Source: Gnetum montanum (Eukaryota > Streptophyta > Gnetopsida > Gnetales > Gnetaceae). Taken from it: DNA of 64,000 bases. The translations under genes were made by a program, and so were the position numbers. The DNA lies in the NCBI GenBank assembly GCA_015680685.1, contig MNCI01000268.1:28424-92423 (forward strand), in the 5' to 3' direction. Numbering within the stretch: the first letter of the stretch is position 1; every line of letters starts with the position of its first letter. This document shows positions 11,562-22,878 of the stretch, in pieces. The notes under the pieces are model-generated. The model was not told where the DNA came from. It ran no database searches and saw nothing but the letters and a program-made list of their open reading frames with translations.

Positions 11562-12569
11562 TTAGATGTGATACCGCTTCAGATACATGTGGTTCACTGG
11601 GTTTGGGTGTTCGTTGTCATTGATGTCTGCTAGCCTGAATGCTCCGTTGCCATATGCGTTGACAACCAGGAAAGGGCCTTCCCAACTTGTAGAGAATTTT
11701 CCCACTGGTTTATGGACGGCTTTGAGAACCAAGTCTCCTTTCTTAATCGGTCGCTGATGCAAGTTGTGATGATGTTTCTGTTTCTTCCTATCTTGATACC
11801 TTTCAATGGTATCAAGCGTCTGGATGCATTTCTCCTCTACTGAGTCTAAATCCACAATTTTGGACTCATTGTGTTGAGTCTTATTTATAACTGTGGAGAG
11901 GACCATCCGCAATGAAGGAATCTGCAGTTCCAGGGGCAACACTGCTTCAGATCCGTAGACTAGGTTGTAGGGTGTCCTATCGGTAACTGTTCTGCATGTC
12001 ATACGATAGGCCTATAGCACATAAAAGATTTTTTCATGCCATCGTTTTTTGTTGCTGTTGAACATCTTCTTTAGTAGATTGATAACCACCTTGTTTGTTG
12101 CTTCTGCTTAACCATTTGCTTACGGGTAATAAGGTGAGGAAAAAGATTGCTTGATACCAAGGTTATTGCAAAAAGATTTGGTTTTGATGCTACTAAATTG
12201 TGGTCCGTTGTCGGTCACAATAGTCATGGGAAGCCCAAACCTAGTTACTATATTTTCCAAGATAAAATGGCAAACCTGTTGAGATGTAATCTTTTGTAGG
12301 GGAATAGTCTTGACCCACTTCGTGAAATACTCGGTGGCAGTGATGATGAAGCTATGTCCTGCGGAAGACTTAGGCGTGATGGAACCTATGATGTCTAGTC
12401 CCCATCGTTGAAATGGCCAAGTGATCTGTGTAGTATGCAATTCAATTGGTGACACGTGTATTAGATTTGCATAACATTGACATGTGTCACATGTCTTAAC
12501 CTTGTTGAGGCAGTTTCGTTCCATGTACGACCAGTAATACCCTAAGCGTTTGATTTTAGCGGCCATGGC
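11562..12569 (-). pseudogene. Element A integrase, interrupted
   Basis: Minus strand. An HHCC zinc-binding N terminus (LCGGHIAP just upstream, then TCDTCQ) precedes the catalytic core, with WGLDIIG and VTDNGPQF supplying the two Asp residues. Stop codons interrupt the core near the catalytic Glu block around 12.1 kb. The C-terminal part is open from 12002 to 11562 and has YGSEAVLPLE and the GKFSTSWEGPFLV block typical of gypsy integrase tails. It ends at the stop just before the 3' repeats. Confidence 0.88.
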
Positions 12570-13300
12570 TCATGGGGCTATATGTCCCCCACATAGTCCT
12601 TTATGGACTTCGCTAACTATTCGTTGCGCTTGGTCATTATTAATGCAAGTTAGCAATACTCCATCAAAAGAGCGTCTACAGAGAGTACTGTCTCCAATGA
12701 TGACATATTGCCGGGCACGCTTTTGGATTGCATCTTTCTGTGTAGGTGTTAGCTCATGTGGTGGTTCGCTATGCAGAAGGTAGGCTTTAATGTTATCATA
12801 CCATTTTGGCATTCCACCTGTGCTTAGAGAAGAAATTTGCGCCGCTTGAATGATAGTCTTTGTACATTCCATCATTAAAGCGGGCCAAGTGGCAAATAAA
12901 TGTGGTGGCACATTTAAGGCCAGTGTGGCTAGTGCGTCAGCTACAGCGTTTTCATTATGTGGCACATGTTGGACATCAGTTGTCATGAATTGTTTTAGAA
13001 GATCTTTAGCCATATTGCAATAGGGCTGTAAATGTACAGCTTTACAGGCGTAGACCCCTATGATTTGATTAATGACAAGCATCGAATCACCTCGGATTAC
13101 CAGGTGTTGAACGTTGAGTTCCCTGGCTGTTAACAATCCTCTGAGGAGTCCCTCATACTCTGCCATATTATTCGTACAAGGAAATGCCAGGCAGTAAGCC
13201 AATGGATGAACATCCTCAGGGGAGAATGTAATGACAACGGCAGCATTGCCACCTCTGGTAGTTGAAGCTCCATCGAAGTATAACGTCGCTTCGAGGCTTA
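12570..13300 (-). pseudogene. Element A second (archaeal-type) RNase H and linker
   Basis: Minus strand. The block YFDGASTTRGGNAA near 13290-13240 gives the first Asp, NMAEYEGLLRGL gives the Glu, and VIRGDSMLVINQ gives the second Asp. This extra RNase H downstream of the ordinary one defines Tat/Ogre-type elements. It is open from 13202 to 12570 and continues into the integrase zinc-binding domain. Confidence 0.88.
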
Positions 13301-13400
13301 TCGATACAGGGCTTAAACTACGTATCTGTTCATCAGAAAACTTGGGCTATATCGCGGCTTGATTGTTAACCGTTGATGTTGCAAGCTGGTCGGCTATCGC

Positions 13401-13960
13401 TTAGCCTTTCGTGGAATATTGGCTAACGTAGTGCAAGTCAAATTCTACTATGATGGCTTTCCAGCGGGCTATCCTACTACTTTCGTATAAATTATTTATG
13501 ATAGCCCGCAGAATGTTATTTTTACAGATTATATTAACCTGGCTATGGAAAAGATAGTGCCTACATTTCTTGAGTGAAAATACCAATGCTAAACAGTTAC
13601 GCTCTACTTCATTGTACTATGTTTCGTACGCAAATAGAGCGTGACTTAGGTAGTAGATAGAAACTTCTAACCCGTCGTCCCTTCTTTGGCACAACAACGT
13701 AGCTATAGACACCTCTGAGCTTGCCAGGTATATGTAGAAAGGCTGATCCCTTTGTGGCGGGAAAACTGTTGGCAAATGTAACAACTCTTTCTTCAGATTG
13801 TCAAATGCACGTTGGTAGTTCTCGGTCCATTCGAAGTTAACGCCCTTCTTGAGAAAATGTTGCATAGGGCGTAACTTGTCTATTAATCTTGAGATGAACT
13901 GCTTGATAAATTGTAGCCTACCCTGCAGCCCACGTAGTTCTTTGAGGTTTGTAGGTGGTG
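13401..13960 (-). pseudogene. Element A RNase H, broken
   Basis: Minus strand. After the RT connection come NFEWTENYQRAFDNLKKEL, then FYIYLASSEVSIATLL, and the FSLKKCRHYLF / IICKNNIL blocks of the usual gypsy RNase H. Stops near 13613 and 13400 break the frame. The arrangement matches 44240-44830 of element B. Confidence 0.85.
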
Positions 13961-14713
13961 CTAGATTACGATTGCTTTAACCTTGTCGGGGTCGACTCGG
14001 ATGCTAGTCTTTGATACCACAAACCCCAACATGCGCCTGGTTTTGACTCTGAATACGCACTTTCTTGGGTTGAGCCGTAGGTCGTGTCTGAGACATCGTT
14101 TAAGGATTAACTCTAGATCTCCTGAGTGATCTTTTGACTTTTTAGATTTGACAGGTATGTCATCTACGTAGTCGTTCAATCTCTCTAAGAGGTAATCGCT
14201 AAAGATGTATGTCATAGCGTGTTGATAAGTTGCTTCGGCGTTTTTTAACCCGAAAGGCATCATGGTGTAACAGAAAGTTCCCCAAAGGGTCATGAAAGTC
14301 GTAGTCAGTTGATGTTCTGGGTTGATACGAATTTAATTATAACCCAAAAACCCATCCATAAAGGATAGTAACGCGTGGCTAGTTGTTGTATCGATAAGTT
14401 GGTCGATACTTGGTAATGGGAAGTTGTCTTTAATCGTGGCCTTGTTCAGATTGCGGAAGTCTATATAGATGCGTATTACTCCCGTTTTCTTAGAGACAAC
14501 TACGATGTTCAACACCCAGTCCAAATAATCGACTGTGCAAATGAAACCAGCCTGATATAGCTTAGTGATTTTATCACGCACTGCTAGTGCGATTTCAGGC
14601 TTAATCTTCCATGCTTTCTGTTTAACCGCTTTGATATGCGGGTCTAAAATTATGTTGTGTTGTATTAGCCTTGGATCTAAACCCGACATATTTTCGTATG
14701 ACCATGCGAACAC
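13961..14713 (-). pseudogene. Element A reverse transcriptase, broken
   Basis: Minus strand. FAWSYENMSGLDP precedes the RT domain. Recognisable blocks are YIDFRNLNKATIKDNFPLP, LLSFMDGFLGYN, WGTFCYTMMPFGLKNA and the catalytic DYVDDIPVKS (motif YVDD). One stop falls after GYN near 14333. The sequence is closely parallel to element B's RT at 43429-44238. Confidence 0.9.
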
Positions 14714-15600
14714 TATAATGTTATTTTGAAGTACTCAAGATATATTGCTTTGCATTTGTTGGTCAAGGAGAGAACTAACTTTCAAAGTTTTGCTTTCTCC
14801 TTTGTGTGTAACCACAGGGACATCAGTGAGGGAATCCTCGGTCACATCCCCAGCTTTTAAGTCTAGGGTTTGGGCCAAATGTTCTGGCTAGTCTAGGGAT
14901 ACTTCTGATGTTACTATGGTTGTATCACAAAGGGAAGCGTCAGTTCCTATCAGTGCATGATTGAGCTATCTAATAATTTCCCTGTATGGGCCTGTTAAGG
15001 CTAGGGGTGTGAGTAAAGTTGCGTCCATTTGCGAATTGACCTGCAAAACTGCCAAAAAGGGAGGTTGTTACATTGTTTTTTGTCAACCTGTTGAAAAGAT
15101 AGAAGGCTTTCTTGTTTTAGTGGTACGTGTTAAAGAGCTGCCAGTTTAAGGTCCTAGCGGACCGTTACCATATGCGTGATTTGTGAGAAAGCAGTAAGCC
15201 TAATTTCCTAGATGTTAGCGTAAGGCTTCTGTGAACTATGGTGGGGAGTGTAACGTGGCACGTCTATGGTGTCGAGATAGCTAATTTAGAATTTTGTGCA
15301 GATCGTAGTTAATGCGACCAGATTACGAGACGATGAGCTGTGCGTTAGTTTAGGGTCTTTTCGGACTGTAATCTATACGATATCTATGAGATTAATGTTG
15401 CGATCTTCATGCTTCATGTCACATTGACATACCTGCATTTCGAGAAAATTTAGCATTGGTCGGGCACACAACAATTAGTTTCAACCAATTCATTTATAAG
15501 TCGATGATTCATCTTTAAAGTAGATTGGAGACATTGGAAATTTGAATTAGGCTATAGCAGAAGGAAAGTGGAAGTAAGGCGTAAGCAGACGATTTTGCGA
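14714..15600 (-). other. Spacer between RT and the antisense gene of element A
   Basis: The right part of the pol frame upstream of RT is eroded. At least two copies of the 22-nt dispersed repeat occur (near 15139 and 15341). The element B counterpart (42870-43060) has six. Further right is the presumed promoter of the antisense gene. Confidence 0.6.
15493..15500 (+). promoter_or_regulatory. Candidate TATA box for the antisense gene of element A
   Basis: TTTATAAG, about 125 bp upstream of the inferred ATG at 15620, with a CCAAT just before it. Placement fits a plant promoter, but the motif alone is weak evidence. Confidence 0.4.
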
Positions 15601-15619
15601 AGGTTGTTCAGTCGTGACC

Positions 15620-18600
15620 ATGGCGCCGAAGATCAAAGGCAAACATGTCAAATTGGCGAAGATTGATGAAGTGTAGGAGAGTTTGCAGTGGGTTTCAAAG
15701 GCCAGGGTTGAAACGCGGGAGGCTAGTTCACTCGCTCGGTAAGTGGCTTTTTACCCTTCTAGATGATTATTATTTCCATTGTTATGGTATTGCAATTGTA
15801 CCTATTTCGAAGATGTGTATTATGGCGGGCGTTGATACTTGGTAACGCGGGCTAAGCTATCGTAGTTTGTGCTATTACCGCTATGGCTATTGTCGGAGAC
15901 AAACCTTGCGTAGTCGCAAGGGTTAGGGCGATCTTGGGCAATATTGTGCGAACAAAATGCATAACCGGAGAAGTCTAGGTACTATACCCTTATGTAGTAT
16001 GAATAGGATTCCTTCATCTCACCCATAAATATTGCATGTTACACTAGGGTAATACGTAGTATTACTTTTATCGTCGTTGTCAGGGACAGACTTTGTGCAA
16101 TCGTAAGGGTTTGGGTGATTTTCGTAATGCATTTCTAGCGTAACCTGTAATTTTCTGGGAGTCAAGGTAATGGAAACTCTAGTGCTGCGTAATGAAAATT
16201 TATTTTTTGTGTTGCTCTTACATCGTTAGTATGTCTATATTGATGTTTCTAATAGAAGTCTGTTTCATTGTAAAGGATTACGCTAAAGCCCATCCTGATC
16301 ATCTTGGACATTGTGGGCGTTCTGTGCTGTTTACATGTCCTCGTGGCCAATGTTCCTCCTTCTCATGCTCGTGTAAAGAAGGAGGTAGTTTGGTTTCGAA
16401 GAGGTGCATGAGAGTTTCTGCAGTTTTTGTTACATAATTATAGCGTAATTATTTGGTTGCATCTGTCGGCCGAGACAATCGCCGCCATTTTAGAGATGCT
16501 ACTGGTTGGATCGACACAGAGCATCTTGACGTTTCTGGTGGACGGCTCAATCGAAACCGTGCGGGTGCAAGACCGTGAACAGAGCACTAGGGGTTTGAGG
16601 CGTTTGTCCTGGATCTGGGATATGCCCAGGTTTAATTGTTATCATGCCTACAACACTTTGTTCGTAGCTCATCATCTTATGACCTACTTCCAGAATCCAC
16701 CTGGGATTGTGTATTATGCAGGCGGGTAAGTGTTTTCACGGTGTCATAATATGCTAACCATTTGTCTAAATTTGTGACCAGTGTAAACAATTGTCTACAT
16801 TCTGTGATGTAGGTTTTTCATTAATAAGGATGGTCTCTAGGGTGATACAGATACGTTGTCTATGGCCGAAATGGCCATACAGGAGTTCACCTCTATTGGC
16901 AAGGTACGTGTTGGTGTTATGGGACAAATAGAATTGGAAATCCCACATTACCCTAACTGCTATGTCGAATTTTTCACCAAGTGCAAAAGGCTTGGATGGC
17001 TGGATAAGGAGTGGACTTTGGATCGTCCTCTCACTGTCGCAGACGTGCAGGAGAAAATCCCACCATTTCCTTCACCTTTCAAACACGGTAAATTATGCTA
17101 CGGTGGTTCATTGTACAATCTTACGGGATGGAAACAATGTGAAAAATCATTTTATTTTACTATATTGTCTAAACCCTTGTTTTATGTTTACAGTTAAGGA
17201 ATCACGGGAGATCATGGTTATGGCTTCTGGGTGTGAAACAAGCAATCTTTTGTTTTGTTATGGCGACATAAAAGAAACACAGCATTGGCTCAACCATAGT
17301 GCGGCCCCAATTGTACTAACTAATAACCTCCGAGAAGCTGGACTAATGAAGCTATTTTTGCTTGTAACCCCCAACGTCACCGCAGGTGAAATGTTGATCC
17401 TAGTTAACTCTTTTAGCGAAGAAGTCGAGCATCTTTGCATACACATGCGTAACGTATGTGTAAGTTTTGATATTGACGCTCGACTGTTCGCTGACTTTTT
17501 TGGCATTCCCTCTGATGGCCTTCCGGTAAAAGAAAAGTCAAAAAGGAGTTCTAAGCACCAGAAGGAGATAGAGGAGTGGCTAGGGGTTAACAAGGAAGTG
17601 AAAGAAATCCCTGCTGATAAAATCAAGCTGGAGGTGGCTCATACCATTTATCCCCTCTTCCGAGCTTGCGCCTTCCCCAAGTTGCTCTCCCAGGGGAGAA
17701 TCCTTACCATAGAGTAGGCTCGGATCATGCTGGAGGTTAGGGAGGAGGGAACGTGGTATAATTGGGCTAGCTATTTCGTTGAAGGCCTGTAGGCTGAAAT
17801 GGTCAAGCTTCGCAAGAAGCTTGAGTCCCACTTCAACTTGGATTTCACCTTCTTTATAGCTTGCTTTTGACATTTTGCTGAATTCCTGGTGGTTTAGAGG
17901 GATGGAATCTGGGTGCAGCAGGATTGTAACCAGATTTCCAAACCTTGGATTTCTTAGGTTTTCAGCACTACCCGGTCGCAAGATCCCCCCGAAGGCATTG
18001 GGGATTCACTTTCACTTATGACTAAGAGATTGGTGATGCCTTGTACGCGGGGCCAAGACAGCGTGGGTGGAGCGCTCCCTTCTTACACCGGTAGTGTGTC
18101 GAGGGGGAAACTCCTTGCAGTAGGAATAGTGGATTCATCAATCTAACGGAAAAACCATCTTCCGGCCATGGAGTCCGCTGGTCCGACTGATGTAGAGAGA
18201 AAGAGGTTGCAAATTAAGTTTCACAGGAACGATCCCCCAACTAGTAAGTAAAGAGATGCGTAATTAGTTTATATATTTGTTACGTTGTGTATAGGCGTGG
18301 CGTCGCTTAGTGTTTGTAAGTGTCTCAATTAACTATTTTTTAGCAGACAAAGGGAAGAATGTAGAGGAGTTAACCCCCAAAATAGGGGTAATAGTTATAC
18401 GACGTGAAGGAGGGGCCCCAATTTTGGAAAAGGAGGCCCTTGTTAGTAATGCAAGTGGCACACAGGTTCCTATGCACGAAGAAGAGATGAAGGTAAGGGA
18501 CGTCGAAGTCCTTTCGAATGAGGTGGAAAAAGGGAAGCAGTTTGTCGTTGGTGAGTTTGACTTTTTCTTAGAGGGCAGCCTCATGTTACTACCATTCAGG

Positions 18601-20104
18601 GTTTTGTTGGGTTGATTTTTGCATTATCGTAATGTCTCAATTTTCCTTTGTGTCTATCACACTATGTCTAACCCGTTTTTGTTTGCGTAATAGGTACTTC
18701 TGATGCTGGCGTCGTGCCCTTGTCAGCGGCACCCACTCAGCATTGGGGTGGGGCCCCTGATAAATTTGCCTTTATGGAAGGCATTACGAAGGATATGATC
18801 AGCCGCCTAGAGCGAATCGATCCTAAGATTGGTACGTGAGTGATTGTTGGTATTACGAAGTTATATCATCTTTGTTGCATCTCACTATTATTTTTATGTT
18901 ATAGGATCTCGCCTCAGATGGGATCCCAAAGAGACCATTGACTTGGACACCGGCCCTGAACCCTCACCGGAGTTGATCGAAGTGCCATGTAGCCTTTACG
19001 ACAAAATGCGTAAATGTGCGTTACACTCGACTCGCTCTTTATGGGAGTGCCAGAACATCAACGAAGCTCTTTGGAAGAGGTTGCAGAAAGCAGAAAAGGA
19101 GAAGACATTCGTAACCGATAGGGTTGAGGACCTAGAGTCCTAAAATGAATTTTTGCTAGCTCGAGATACTAATGATGAGAATTGGCGAATAATTGTAATT
19201 GACTACACCCACTATTGGACGGTCTTCAGAAACAATGTCCAAGCCAGTCATGAACTTATTGAGCAACGGATGCAAATGAATCTCCTAGCCCAGAAGAACT
19301 AAGACTGGAAGGATTACAATGCAATGGTCCAAGAATGGGGGCAGACACAGAAAGATCATAAGCACGTGTATAAGTGAGAATGTGCTGCCTACTACCAACA
19401 TCACAGGAATTCTGCTATTGAAGCACGGTCCCTTTGACTATTTCTTGATGTCATCGGTGCTTCTGGAGTATACGAAAAGTTTCAGGAGCAAGTGATAGTA
19501 AGTGCCTCCCCAGAGAGGGAAATAACCCTCCCTGGCAGGGAGACCACTGTCCCTTCCTTCTTCCCTGAACCACCCAAATGGACTCCTGTGGAGAAGGGGA
19601 AGGTTAAAGCTGGAATTGATCTAGGAGATTACATTTGATCTGAGCTTACCGAGGACGAGATCATGCAACGCCTATGGGTTGGTTTGGAACAAATTCCTTT
19701 CGCGGCTGACGTGGGATCATCACAGGTAAGTTGTAGGACTATTGCATTTTTGTTATGCGTAGTCTCGATGGCAATGCTAACGTGTGCATCATGTTAAACC
19801 GTAGGATCGGAATGAGGAGGATCCTCATGAGGATGAGTGTAATGGAAATGATGGTTCGCGCGAAGAGGGTCTTAATGAGGAGTGTAATTTAGATGATGGT
19901 CCTCGCGAAGAAGGTCTTTACGAGGAGGAGCGTAATGAAGATGATCAAACTCGCGGCGAGTAGTCCCATGAGGAAGAGCCTTGCAGAGAGGATTGCCCTC
20001 ATGAAGAGACCCCACAAGAAGAAGGTCCCTACGAGGATGATTTTCTTGAGGCAGAGGTGGAGTTGGATGACATAGGTGGAAGTATTAGTAAAGGTGACGT
20101 GTAA
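15620..20104 (+). pseudogene. Antisense accessory gene of element A, eight exons, unknown function
   Basis: Exons: 15620-15738, 16276-16725, 16813-17087, 17194-18243, 18347-18550, 18694-18831, 18905-19725 and 19805-20104 (stop TAA). All introns are GT-AG. The sum is 3357 nt, exactly 1119 codons. Intron phases are 2,2,1,1,1,1,0. The antisense gene of element B (42413-37790) has introns at equivalent positions, with matching phase wherever both boundaries are defined. Similar protein blocks include GVMGQIELEIPHYPN (exon 3), LMKLFLLVTPNV and FFGIPSDG (exon 4), YPLFRACAFPKLLSQ, FAEFLVV and SQDPPEGI (late exon 4), LRWDPKE followed by a Lys/Glu-rich probable coiled coil (exon 7), and an Asp/Glu-rich tail (exon 8). 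No family is recognised. There is a faint resemblance to plant 'mobile domain/transposon-associated' proteins only. In-frame stops occur (for example TAG at 15674, one in exon 3, several in late exon 4), so this copy is dead. Confidence 0.85.
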
Positions 20105-20224
20105 CGTGGCTATATTGGTCAACATTTTATTATATTGGAATGGAGTAAAAGACAACGTGTTTTTGCCCATGTAGGCTAGAGTAAATATCTTATCTTTCAT
20201 GAAGTGGAACATATCGTTTTTTGG

Positions 20225-21056
20225 NNNNNNNNNNNNNNNNNNNNNNNNNNNNNNNNNNNNNNNNNNNNNNNNNNNNNNNNNNNNNNNNNNNNNNNNNNNN
20301 NNNNNNNNNNNNNNNNNNNNNNNNNNNNNNNNNNNNNNNNNNNNNNNNNNNNNNNNNNNNNNNNNNNNNNNNNNNNNNNNNNNNNNNNNNNNNNNNNNNN
20401 NNNNNNNNNNNNNNNNNNNNNNNNNNNNNNNNNNNNNNNNNNNNNNNNNNNNNNNNNNNNNNNNNNNNNNNNNNNNNNNNNNNNNNNNNNNNNNNNNNNN
20501 NNNNNNNNNNNNNNNNNNNNNNNNNNNNNNNNNNNNNNNNNNNNNNNNNNNNNNNNNNNNNNNNNNNNNNNNNNNNNNNNNNNNNNNNNNNNNNNNNNNN
20601 NNNNNNNNNNNNNNNNNNNNNNNNNNNNNNNNNNNNNNNNNNNNNNNNNNNNNNNNNNNNNNNNNNNNNNNNNNNNNNNNNNNNNNNNNNNNNNNNNNNN
20701 NNNNNNNNNNNNNNNNNNNNNNNNNNNNNNNNNNNNNNNNNNNNNNNNNNNNNNNNNNNNNNNNNNNNNNNNNNNNNNNNNNNNNNNNNNNNNNNNNNNN
20801 NNNNNNNNNNNNNNNNNNNNNNNNNNNNNNNNNNNNNNNNNNNNNNNNNNNNNNNNNNNNNNNNNNNNNNNNNNNNNNNNNNNNNNNNNNNNNNNNNNNN
20901 NNNNNNNNNNNNNNNNNNNNNNNNNNNNNNNNNNNNNNNNNNNNNNNNNNNNNNNNNNNNNNNNNNNNNNNNNNNNNNNNNNNNNNNNNNNNNNNNNNNN
21001 NNNNNNNNNNNNNNNNNNNNNNNNNNNNNNNNNNNNNNNNNNNNNNNNNNNNNNNN
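20225..21056. other. Assembly gap (832 N)
   Basis: Unknown bases between the end of the antisense gene and the protease of element A. By comparison with element B (36.7-37.8 kb), the hidden part should hold the protease-proximal 22-nt repeat cluster. Confidence 1.
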
Positions 21057-21102
21057 AGGGCAAATGTATTTCTTGGTGAATGGGTGATGAGACGGCCCTT
21101 AA

Positions 21103-21618
21103 TTAAGCTAACCAAGACCTCCCTAAGATTAGGTTGAAGCCAGGCATCTCCTCGATGATGATGAACACTGCGTTTGTGGGGAATTGATCCCCTGCTACAA
21201 AGTTGATGTGTACCATTCCCTTAACTTGCACTCTTGCCCTGTTAAATGACTTCAAACACGACGTTGTCATGGGATTGATCTGGTCGAGCAAACCCAGTTT
21301 GTCCACTATAGGGAATGGAATGACATTAGAAGCGGCCCTGTCATCCACCTGTACTCTCCAGATTCTGTACTGGCTGACCCGGATAGTGATGAACATGGAC
21401 ATTGTTGTCACTTGACATTTTTCTGGGTCATCCTTAATGGATTCGTCATGAAATGTCAGTTGGGAGGATCGTATTTGTTTAGCAATGTGAGAAAGCATAA
21501 TCGAATGGATTGCTTCTTCATCTGCTGGCAAGTTTTCATCCACCAGTTCGGATGTTAGCATGCGAACCATGGCTTCGTGATGCTTTTGGGATGTCATCAA
21601 CAAGTCGTACAGGCTCAT
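21103..21618 (-). pseudogene. Element A aspartic protease region
   Basis: Minus strand, open for 171 residues. It begins SLYDLLMTSQKHHEA and contains FITIRVSQYRI, the active-site block VQVDDRAASNVIPFPIV and the flap/C-terminal block MPGFNLILGRSWLA. Element B has VDDGAATN at the active site. The Gly-to-Arg change here (D-D-R-A) should abolish activity. The downstream end enters the assembly gap region. Confidence 0.88.
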
Positions 21619-22878
21619 TATTATATTTTTCTATTTGAGAGCCTGCTTGACTTGTGTAAAAGCATCAAGGAGATCATGTCCACGATCTGGTTGCTTGTTA
21701 CCCTTCTCTTCTTCCATTCATCATAGGAGATGGATCTCTCGGGGCGAAATAGTTTCTGGTCGAGGATTGTATTTTCTTGGGTAGGGAGAAGGTGGCTATG
21801 TTTGCGTAATGTTGCCTTTTTTAGAAGAAGGTGGATCCAAGGACGCCTAGGTGAGGGGTGTAGGGCTAGAGAATCCTAGCGTAAGGCGGTCCTTGGCTGC
21901 GTCAGCTATCATGCGCCCTTCTCCTTTCCTATTAGGTTTTGATTGGGGCGTTGACTTAGATGGTTGCCCCTACGTAACAGGAACAACTGATGGCTTTGGC
22001 ACCCTGATGACAAAGGGTGCCTTAGGTGTGGACGTGGGCTGGGCCGTGGCTTTACCAATAGTAGGCTGTGGGACGACGGTAGGAGACGGGACTCGGAGGG
22101 CAAAAGGTTGTCGCTGAACCACACCTGTTGATGTTGATGGGCTTGTCGTTTGAGATGAGTGAGGAGGTACATGCAGGACAAAGGGCTACTTTAGCTATCC
22201 CTGACCATTGCCTTCCGTACCTACCACATTGATAGTGTACCCTACGTTATTAGCATTTAACTGGTCTTGGTACACATGCATGGACTGGTTTTCGGGACGG
22301 ACTGGACTATTGCTATCTAGGATCAATTTACCTTAATCGATCATGCGTTGAATGTCATCTTTCAACGCCTAGCAGTAATCCGTGTCGTGACCACACAGCT
22401 GGTGATAGTTATAGAAGCGGTCCAGCCTAAAGTTTTTGGGAACTGGTGGTTCGTTAGGCATGGCCAAGGAGGGGTTCTTAAGCAACTCACAGTGCCGTCT
22501 GTGGCATTTCAGACCCTCCTCAGATACCTTCTTATGTTGGATGTGCCCAGTTCCTAGTAGTTGCTTTAGAAATTTTGAAGGCTTTATAGGTAGAGCCGTG
22601 TATTTTGAATGGTCTTTATGCTCAAAATTAGGCTTTGGCTATGGAGGTGCTTCAGGGGCGGAAGGAGTTTGTTGGTCGACACTGTTTGAGCTAGTTGTGG
22701 GCTCAGCAGGCTCCGTGGATACTTTTTTGTTGTTGTTTTTCCTCTTGGCCCCCTTGGCAATCGCTGCTACTATCGTTGGCGTAGCTTTGCCTTTGTCCTT
22801 ACCCTTGCTGTGGGAATTTTTGTAGACCACATACGCTGGATCTTTGCTAGCCTCAGTTGCATCTTGGATGCTCTTAGT
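21619..22878 (-). pseudogene. Element A gag-protease linker, nucleocapsid and Pro-rich region
   Basis: Broken minus-strand coding sequence. Between about 22180 and 21930 a frame contains at least three copies of a P-F-V-x-R-V-P type unit (for example PFVLHVPP and PFVIRVPKP). These correspond to the PYVVRIPPAV repeats of element B (35350-35800). Upstream (about 22.4-22.3 kb) lies a Cys/His block on the element strand equivalent to the YDYHQRNEHGMDYC zinc-knuckle-like block of B. Confidence 0.65.

Noticed and set aside
19889-21137. Long open frames of 288-408 codons on both strands across 20.2-21.1 kb, and similar ones across 59.2-60.2 kb
   Set aside because: They consist almost wholly of unknown bases in the assembly gaps.
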